Of a stretch of DNA of 49,811 nucleotides, positions 43,958 through 49,811 are shown piece by piece. This stretch comes from Runella sp. (lineage in GTDB: Bacteria; Bacteroidota; Bacteroidia; Cytophagales; Spirosomataceae). The stretch is from positions 1-49,811 of the forward strand of contig NZ_JAIXST010000020.1 of the NCBI RefSeq assembly GCF_027484545.1. Direction: 5' to 3'. Within the stretch, counting starts at the first letter, position 1; every line of letters starts with the position of its first letter. Below the pieces are notes generated by a model. It did no database searches. It worked only from the letters and a program-made list of their open reading frames with translations, and was not told where the DNA came from. The position numbers and the translations under genes were made by a program.

Positions 43958-45447
43958 GCCAAAATCGGCCGAATTACTTTCCCTGCCACATCGGTCAAAC
44001 GGAAATTGCGACCTTGGAAAGGATAAGTAAATTTTTCGTGATTGAAACCCATTAAATGCAGAATCGTCGCCTGTAAATCGTGAACATGAGTTCGGTCTTT
44101 GACCCCGGCATAGCCCAAGGGATCGGTTTCGCCAAAAGAAAACCCTTTTTTGACGCCACCACCCGCCATCCAAACGGTAAAGGCATCTAAGTGGTGGTCG
44201 CGACCTGAGTAAGGCAAAACCTGTCCATCGCGGTTTTCCTGCATCGGTGTACGTCCAAATTCCCCACCCCACACCACCAGCGTTTCATCCAATAAGCCCC
44301 TCATTTTAAGGTCTTTCAACAACGCCGTAACGCTTTGATCTGAGGCTTTGCATTTTTTATGAAGACCGACTTCTACCGAGCCATCTTCACTTGTGCCGTG
44401 CGTATCCCAACCCCAATCAAACAATTGAACGAATCGAACTCCGTTTTCGACCAATTTTCTGGCCAACAGACAATTCATCGCAAACGAACCTTCACCGGGT
44501 TTTACGCCGTACATATCCAAAATGTATTGCGGCTCTTTGCTCACATCCATCACTTCTGGCACCGACATCTGCATCCGAAACGCCATTTCGTATTGACTGA
44601 TCCGAGTCAGGATTTCGGGGTCTTTGACTTCTTCATAGGCTTGCTTATTGATTTCGTTGATGGCTTCTATGGTCTGCTTCCGAATATCACGGTTCATTCC
44701 CTGCGGGTCAGACACGTACAAAACCGGGTCGCCGCCCATACGACACTGAACTCCCTGATATACACTGGGTAAAAACCCACTTCCCCAAACCGATTTACCG
44801 GCGTCGGGCTGTTTTCCTCCGGAAGCCAAAACGATAAAACCCGGTAGGTTTCTATTTTCTGAGCCCAACCCATACACGGTCCACGCTCCCATACTTGGCC
44901 GTCCCAAACGCGCACTGCCCGTGTGCATCAGCAATTGCGCAGGAGCATGGTTAAATTGATCGGTGTGCATTGCCTTCACAAAAGTCACTTCGTCGGCAAC
45001 GGTCTGTAAATAGGGCAAATAATCAGAAAGCCACGCGCCCGATTGGCCGTATTGGGCAAATTTCCCTTTGGGTCCCAACATTTTAGGGACGCCTTTGATG
45101 AAGGCAAATTTTTTCCCTTCCAAAAACTCTGCCGGACAATCTTTGCCGTGGTATTTTTCGAGTTCAGGTTTATAGTCAAACAATTCCAATTGCGAAGGCG
45201 CACCCGCCATGTGGATGTATATCACTTGTTTGGCTTTGGGCGCAAATTGCGGCATCCTCACACTCATAGGATCAGCAGATTGGAGGGGAGCAGAAGCTAA
45301 CGTTTCTTCTTTACCAAAATACCCACAACTACCAAGCATAGACCCTAAACCGAGCGTTCCGAGCCCCGTGCCGAGTGTTCGTAGAAAATAACGCCGCGTT
45401 TGCCGTTCCAAATCGGCCTGTTGAAGTTCTTTGAGTAGCTTTTCCAT
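43954..45447 (-). CDS. DUF1501 protein with Tat-like leader
   Basis: 497 residues from ATG 45447 (MEKLLKELQQADLERQTRRY); a longer start at 45483 is possible but this one fits related proteins. A twin-arginine leader RRYFLRTLGTGLGTLGLGSM precedes a sulfatase-like alkaline phosphatase fold (DUF1501): IYIHMAGAPSQLELFDYKPE, TVVWGGEFGRTPMQ-like segment (LVVWGGEFGRTPM), DHHLDAFTVWMAGGG and a closing HLMGFNHEKFTYPFQGRNFRLTDV. No enzyme activity is proven. Usually found beside a DUF1553/PSCyt1 cytochrome protein, which is absent here. Confidence 0.9.
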   Translation of the reverse strand: MEKLLKELQQADLERQTRRYFLRTLGTGLGTLGLGSMLGSCGYFGKEETLASAPLQSADPMSVRMPQFAPKAKQVIYIHMAGAPSQLELFDYKPELEKYHGKDCPAEFLEGKKFAFIKGVPKMLGPKGKFAQYGQSGAWLSDYLPYLQTVADEVTFVKAMHTDQFNHAPAQLLMHTGSARLGRPSMGAWTVYGLGSENRNLPGFIVLASGGKQPDAGKSVWGSGFLPSVYQGVQCRMGGDPVLYVSDPQGMNRDIRKQTIEAINEINKQAYEEVKDPEILTRISQYEMAFRMQMSVPEVMDVSKEPQYILDMYGVKPGEGSFAMNCLLARKLVENGVRFVQLFDWGWDTHGTSEDGSVEVGLHKKCKASDQSVTALLKDLKMRGLLDETLVVWGGEFGRTPMQENRDGQVLPYSGRDHHLDAFTVWMAGGGVKKGFSFGETDPLGYAGVKDRTHVHDLQATILHLMGFNHEKFTYPFQGRNFRLTDVAGKVIRPILA

Positions 45448-45536
45448 AAAAGAAAAAGAAAATGTTCCGATAAAGTTACCCAAAAATTCTATTTTGCGTT
45501 AGCATAACTCTAACCCTTTTGCATTTTTTCGGAACC

Positions 45537-45668
45537 ATGAATAAAACCACGATTGTAGCATGGACATGGGGATTGATTTTTACCGTACTTCTGCAAGCCG
45601 TAGCTCAGGAAAAGCCACTAAATCTTTTCCCAACTGAATCAAATAGAAATCCAAAGCGGGGAGATTAA
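45537..45668 (+). CDS. 43-residue secreted peptide or gene fragment
   Basis: Small ORF starting MNKTTIVAWTWGLIFTVLLQ, with a clear signal peptide that would be cut after AVAQ, and then only 19 or so residues (EKPLNLFPTESNRNPKRGD). It lies on the strand opposite both neighbours, between DUF1501 and PLP decarboxylase genes. Either a genuine small secreted peptide or, more likely, the 5' remnant of a secreted-protein gene whose rest was deleted. No strong promoter found. Confidence 0.45.
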   Translation: MNKTTIVAWTWGLIFTVLLQAVAQEKPLNLFPTESNRNPKRGD

Positions 45669-45702
45669 ATCTTATTCAACAACCAGATTAATATGTTAAT
45701 TT

Positions 45703-47472
45703 TCAAACAGTTAACACACTTTGTTTATCTATACTTAAAACCACTTCATCTCGAGCAGCAATGATACAGTTCAAAGCATGACTCATCACTTCAGGAGTGA
45801 TGTAGACATTCATCGGAAACATTTTAATGGCATAGATTACAGCTTTTGCATCTTTCAAGTCCCTGTTATATTCAGCCATACGAAATCCCGTACTAAAGCT
45901 GAGATAAGGAGTGTGCTGTCCGTTTATTTTTTTACCCGAACGAAACCATTCAAATAGTTTGTCCCCTATTGCATGCGTCAGTTTATTGTGTTTAATCAAC
46001 TCTTCTCGAAAATCCGGGTTTGTCAATTCAAGGTCAAATTGAGAAGGAGCATCCACTCCGGCCGGGTATATTCTTAAAAGGGTTACCAATCCGTAATCAG
46101 AAGAATTAACACACACCATTTCAAGCTTTTTGGCAATTTGACTTTGCAGGTAAACTTTATTTTCAAGTATGCCTCCCAAAACTGACTGGAAGCCTTCATG
46201 GCCAAAGAATTTGAGAGTAGCCCATCCTACCATTGAGCCCGTTGCGGCTCTTGAAACTTCTAAAGTATAGTTCATTGGATTATAGGGCGAACGGGGCTGT
46301 AAGTAAGCTTGAACTTCTCTTGAAAGAAGTGACTCAAACTCTTCTGCATTTTTGTAAACAAAAACACTGCTGATATAGGGGGAAAATCCTGTTTTATGAA
46401 AATCAACGCCGAAAGCGTCGGCATAAAAAATACCTTTAACGGCATTGTAATTTTTTTCAAGATAAGGCAGTACGGCATCGGAAAAGCCAAGAGGATTGGC
46501 TTTGAAATCATAGTTCTTAAAAGCTATCCAAGACCAACCAATGACAGAATCACAATACAGCAATACTTTGCCGTATTCCTCCGGGTTTGGATAGTTGTCC
46601 AGTAGCCTGCGGACTTCCTGTACGGGGTCAAATGCATTGGCATCGGTGGTGGCCATGGTACAAACGATGGAAGCAACCGGAATTTCCTTATCCCGGCAAT
46701 CTCTCAACACTTCTTCCAAATGCTGCGTATCCATTGCATTGGTATTAACATCCGTTTTTATTCGGATAATATTATCCATACCTAAACCCATCCAGTCGGT
46801 GCTGTTGAGCATCGTATAATGTGCCTGTTGCGAACAGATTACTTTTGCTTCAGTTCTGATGCCTTTCTTTCTTGAATCGGGAAGAACTCGGGTAAGGGCA
46901 TATTTTAAATGATACGTCCAACAACCTGAGCCACCATAGGTATAGACGCAGCCTGATTTTTTGGGTTCCCATCCTGCAAGGTTTGCCAATATCCCCCCCG
47001 ACTCCAATTCTGCCTGATGGGTATTCCAAGCATATTCGCCCTCCAGAATATTGGGTGCAAATATTTCAGATAAGACTGCTGCCACAATTGCCGCCGTATT
47101 TCCCTGTGGGTTTACATTACACATCGTAAGCGGATGACCCCAATTGGGCAAGCCTTCAAAAAGTTTGATTACTTGCCTGATTACCTCTGTCGAAGTATTC
47201 ATCTTAGGGCTTAAATATGAGTCTTTTATATCTTCAAAATCAATGGTCAGTGCCGGGTTTGTTCCTAAATAGGCAGGACCGCCGTTCTTTTCGGGTTTAA
47301 GTTGATCCAATTGCCGAATAGCATCTTCGATTCCGTCAGCCAAAGAATCTCTTTCGTTTTTGTAAGGAGAGGGAAAAGAGCGAAGCATATCCAAACGAAA
47401 CTTTGCCCATTGGGGAGCTATTAAATAGGCTGTGTCTTCTATTGTAGGTTGTTCTTCCGGTGTGTAACTCAT
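45703..47472 (-). CDS. PLP-dependent decarboxylase (group II type)
   Basis: A 589-residue fold-type I enzyme. PLP lysine K360 in GVDFHKTGF, aspartate D308 in LLYCDSVIGW, and PLP-stacking H218 in SQQAHYTML are all in place; the N-terminal GHPLTMCNVNPQGNT block is typical of glutamate/aromatic amino acid decarboxylase relatives. It is longer than the usual 450-500 residues. Substrate unknown: glutamate, tyrosine, aspartate, cysteine sulfinate and others are decarboxylated by the family. No transporter is adjacent. It is on the same strand as, and downstream of, the broken CHAT gene. Confidence 0.88.
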   Translation of the reverse strand: MSYTPEEQPTIEDTAYLIAPQWAKFRLDMLRSFPSPYKNERDSLADGIEDAIRQLDQLKPEKNGGPAYLGTNPALTIDFEDIKDSYLSPKMNTSTEVIRQVIKLFEGLPNWGHPLTMCNVNPQGNTAAIVAAVLSEIFAPNILEGEYAWNTHQAELESGGILANLAGWEPKKSGCVYTYGGSGCWTYHLKYALTRVLPDSRKKGIRTEAKVICSQQAHYTMLNSTDWMGLGMDNIIRIKTDVNTNAMDTQHLEEVLRDCRDKEIPVASIVCTMATTDANAFDPVQEVRRLLDNYPNPEEYGKVLLYCDSVIGWSWIAFKNYDFKANPLGFSDAVLPYLEKNYNAVKGIFYADAFGVDFHKTGFSPYISSVFVYKNAEEFESLLSREVQAYLQPRSPYNPMNYTLEVSRAATGSMVGWATLKFFGHEGFQSVLGGILENKVYLQSQIAKKLEMVCVNSSDYGLVTLLRIYPAGVDAPSQFDLELTNPDFREELIKHNKLTHAIGDKLFEWFRSGKKINGQHTPYLSFSTGFRMAEYNRDLKDAKAVIYAIKMFPMNVYITPEVMSHALNCIIAARDEVVLSIDKQSVLTV

Positions 47473-47615
47473 GATGTACCCTTTGAAGCTTTAATTTTTC
47501 CTCAAAGGTGAGTACCTTAAAGACAGTTGTTGTTACACAACTTTATCAAAGACTTGCATCATTCACACGTTTTAAAAAAAGAAAATGGTCTGATAATGCT
47601 GCCCAAAAGTCTTAA

Positions 47616-49584
47616 TTAATGCTTTGCAGAAAAATTGCGTCTCATCCGAACGCCCCCAAGGAAAAACAGTGCTGCCAATCCTCCCAATCCCCACCACCAA
47701 GAGGCATTGGAAGGTAAAGCAGAAGCATCGCCAATCAATACCAACCCTGCCCAAGCGGCCGGAGCGGCGTTGGGATGGATGGTGATATAGTGAAGTTTGG
47801 CCTTTTACAAGGCTTCATCTTTGGATAATCCTTCATTCAAATACGTATAAAACAACTCCGTAAGCGAATAAGTCGTTTGATCTTCCACGCTCCAAAGCTT
47901 AGTAATCGTAGAAGGAATACCCGCCATCGAAAAGCCTCTTGCTAAACTCAATACACCCTCCCCCTTGGCTACTTTGCCCACACCCGTTTTGCAGGCAGAT
48001 AATACCAAAAGGTTGATTTTAAAAGAAGCATTACCTAAATCGGAAACTTTAAGCGTAGAGTCCGCGAAGTAAATGTGTGGCTCGGTTTGGGTGCTGTCGG
48101 CAAAAGCATGGGTATATACCTGCACAATGCGGTGCCCGGACGCCTGATTTAAGAAGGAATTTTTGGTGGCTTTTTGATGAACCAACTCGCTTTTCCATAA
48201 ATACGAGCCGCCAATGCGCTCAATGGATTCAGCCGAACCAGTGAGGGTATTGAGTTTTTGAGAGAATTGAACGGGAGCCACCCCCAAAAATGATTTTTGC
48301 GGCCAAAAATCGGAAGAAGGTTGATTTTTGAGCAAAAATTGTGCTGAATACGTATACGAAACCGAATGTTCATTGAGCAAATAGCTCGGATTCGAGGCTG
48401 AAAGGCTAAACGCCTCAAACGGCAAAAAAGCCCCGTTTTGGGAAATAATCAAATGGCCTTTGGATAGCTTAAGGGGCGCAATCAGGTTCTGGTACAGTTT
48501 ATGGCTCACTACCAAAAACTCATTTAGTTCGGTCTTGGTCGAAATGTCTTTCGCGCAGAATCGAAGGTAGGCGTCCGGATCATTGGGCTCAAATCGAAGC
48601 GTTTGAATCTTCACCGCCGTTGGTGAAACCACCATCGCGTAGGTGAGGCTATCGCCTACAAAATACTCAACCAGTGTACTCGCTTTTGACGTCAAATACT
48701 GTTGTACTTGCTTTAAATTAATCGTTGTGGTATCATATTTAAATCGAAAATAAGCGGGATTTGTTTTTTCAAGGTTTTTGATAAAATCACTTTGGGCATT
48801 TTCCGCCATCAACAATTCCCGTTCGGTTTGGTCACTTTTGGTTTTATCGGTTTCTGATTTTTTTCGGAGTTCGTCTATGCGACTTTGCAGCTGAATTTCT
48901 TTGGCGCGGTCGGCTTCTGAAAGGACCTGTTTTGCCCCCAGTTCATTGAGTTTGTCGTTGAGCAATACGGCCCGGCTTTTTTCAAAGAAATAAAAAGCTC
49001 TGTCGTAATCGTTGAGCAGGTAGCAGATCTCGATGGCCTGCTCGTAAATGGAGCGGGTTTTGTTCCGCCAAAAGAGTTTTGATTGAGTACCTTTATGCTC
49101 CTATCGCATGAAATCAATCATTTGGTCGGCCACCAAAAACGTTTTTTCAGCATTGATTAAATAGGTTTTATTTTTAGCCTGTTTATATTGCGCCAACCAG
49201 ACCTTTCCTTTATTTTCAATCAAATCAAGCAGGTAGTTTTTTTCGGCACAATATTTTATCGTTTTGGGAGACGGGTTGCTGTTGATATTAGGGTATTCGG
49301 CAAATGCCGGGAGGTATGTATGAATAGCTTGTTGTAAATAGGAAATAGCTTGCCTATACTTTTTTTGTTTGAAATAAAGCATGGCTAAATTATCCATCAG
49401 GCGCGTTTTGAGGGCTGTATTGTCGGCGAGGATTAATCCTTCCCTGTACAATTTTTCAGCTTCGATTAACTGATTGTCAGAACTTTTTAAATACCCTAAA
49501 TTGGTCTTGACCATAGCCATGCCATAACTAAAATCAGCCTTACGGAATACTTCAAAAGACTTATCGAAATGGTAGTTTTTGAAA
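47616..49584 (-). pseudogene. Decayed TPR-CHAT gene, 5' end cut by an IS element
   Basis: One minus-strand reading frame runs from the IS junction to the stop at 47616-47618 and is broken only by two in-frame stops: TAG at 49101-49103 and TAA at 47805-47807. Upstream part: tetratricopeptide-like helices (AEKLYREGLILADNTALK; YRQAISYLQQAIHTYL). Middle: VLLNDKLNELGAKQVLSEADRA. C-terminal part: a CHAT peptidase domain with the His motif VQVYTHAFAD and the Cys motif LVLSACKTGVG. After the second stop, the frame continues (KAKLHYITIHPN, AAWAGLVLIGDAS) into a final membrane helix (WWWGLGGLAALFFLGGV). CHAT proteins are caspase-like proteases. The 5' third is absent. Confidence 0.85.
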
Positions 49585-49603
49585 GGTGTTGATAGGAAAA
49601 GTA

Positions 49604-49681
49604 AGCATAAGTAAAATTTGTAATTTTGTAATGACCAAACTACAAAAAAATCAAAAACTTATGCTCACAGTTACAAAATTA
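49604..49681 (+). other. Interleaved inverted repeats around the transposase start
   Basis: AGCATAAGT (49604-49612) pairs with ACTTATGCT (49657-49665), and TAATTTTGTA (49621-49630) pairs with TACAAAATTA (49672-49681). The arms occur in the order A-B-A'-B', so both stems at once would make an H-type pseudoknot. The ATG 49631 follows arm B directly and a second ATG, 49661, lies within A'. Confidence 0.6.
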
Positions 49682-49811
49682 GAAAAATGCTCCAAATGTG
49701 GCAGCAACTCAATCGTCAAAAACGGATTTACTCGTCATGGTAACCAGCGAATACTTTGTAAAGATTGTGGAAAAAGTCCTGTTTTACATCGCAAGAAAGA
49801 AACCTCTGTTG
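49631..49811 (+). CDS. IS1-like transposase N-terminal part (InsA-type zinc ribbon)
   Basis: Partial frame of 60 residues reaching the window end. It contains KCSKCGSNSIVKNGFTRHGN followed by ILCKDCGK, which makes a CxxC...CxxC zinc ribbon of the InsA kind used for DNA end binding. The start may be 49631 or, in the same frame, 49661. Frame and family are clear, but the rest of the enzyme is not seen. IS1 transposases normally need a -1 frameshift between two frames; this cannot be tested here. Confidence 0.75.
   Translation, partial: MTKLQKNQKLMLTVTKLEKCSKCGSNSIVKNGFTRHGNQRILCKDCGKSPVLHRKKETSV

Larger units (their letters stand above)
49585..49811 (+). mobile_element. IS1-like insertion sequence, left end only
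   Basis: The CHAT frame ends its match around 49584 and the transposase leader begins. Bases 49585-49596 (GGTGTTGATAGG) share the GGTG.TG.T pattern with the left end of IS1 (GGTGATGCTGCC), recalled from memory. The open frame of an InsA-like protein starts 47 bases later. The right end, the target duplication and the true length are outside the window. Confidence 0.6.

Noticed and set aside
47572-47754. 60-residue minus-strand frame after the CHAT gene
   Set aside because: Another frame of this region reads as the CHAT C-terminus and its final membrane helix.
45703-49584. CHAT protease plus neighbour as a defence system
   Set aside because: The CHAT gene is broken by two stops and an IS element, and the PLP decarboxylase has no known link to defence.

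Overview
The window comes from a Bacteroidota chromosome, most likely a Cytophagales member of the Spirosomaceae/Runella kind. This rests on gene content (SusC-like TonB receptor architecture, DUF1343, DUF547, DUF1501, CRTAC1-type FG-GAP lipoprotein, LegC-type aminotransferase), on promoters of the TTTG / TAnnTTTG type (for example before rpmH, hicA and a small lipoprotein gene), on weak Shine-Dalgarno signals, and on palindromic repeats at many gene ends. The genus is an inference.

Layout. 1-2.8 kb: a TonB-dependent receptor under a TPP riboswitch, so probably a thiamine-related transporter. 2.9-12.4 kb: housekeeping and accessory metabolism: a NamZ-like DUF1343 protein, a PLP trans-sulfuration-type enzyme, L-rhamnose mutarotase, a Tat-exported Gfo/Idh/MocA oxidoreductase, a DUF547 lipoprotein, an SDR protein lacking the usual Tyr/Lys, a MaoC hydratase, Maf, a lipoprotein and a GT-C glycosyltransferase. 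12.5-15.6 kb: rpmH-rnpA (rpmH is too short for usual ORF cut-offs), a PhoB-type response regulator, and nuoD apart from other nuo genes and preceded by a lone HicB-like gene. 16.4-21.1 kb: a MarR regulator divergent from an EmrA-EmrB-TolC tripartite efflux operon, with three palindromic candidate operators over the operon promoter. 21.2-31.2 kb: GlgE, an XRE regulator, a tiny repeat-bearing lipoprotein, an acyl-CoA dehydrogenase, a lipoprotein with a C-terminal membrane domain, a serine hydrolase, a ChbG-like deacetylase, and a membrane AraC regulator with an S41 protease.

31.2-41.8 kb: a large FG-GAP/ASPIC lipoprotein followed by a surface-glycan cluster (sugar nucleotidyltransferase, LegC aminotransferase, epimerase and GT4 and GT2 enzymes on the minus strand; GT8-like and GT2 enzymes on the plus strand). 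41.8-49.8 kb: an M28 peptidase, a HicAB toxin-antitoxin module, a DUF1501 protein, a short secreted-peptide ORF, a PLP decarboxylase, and a decayed TPR-CHAT gene with two in-frame stop codons that is cut at its 5' part by an IS1-like element running off the window.

Most notable: the FG-GAP lipoprotein gene appears to carry four in-frame insertions of repeat sequence of the kind that elsewhere in the window sits between genes. Other points are the riboswitch that overlaps the receptor's ribosome binding site, the two Gln-like stop codons in the CHAT gene, interleaved inverted repeats around the IS start codon, and a C8 tract just before hicA. I did not recognise a complete new multi-gene system; the repeat-into-protein observation is the best candidate for something undescribed.
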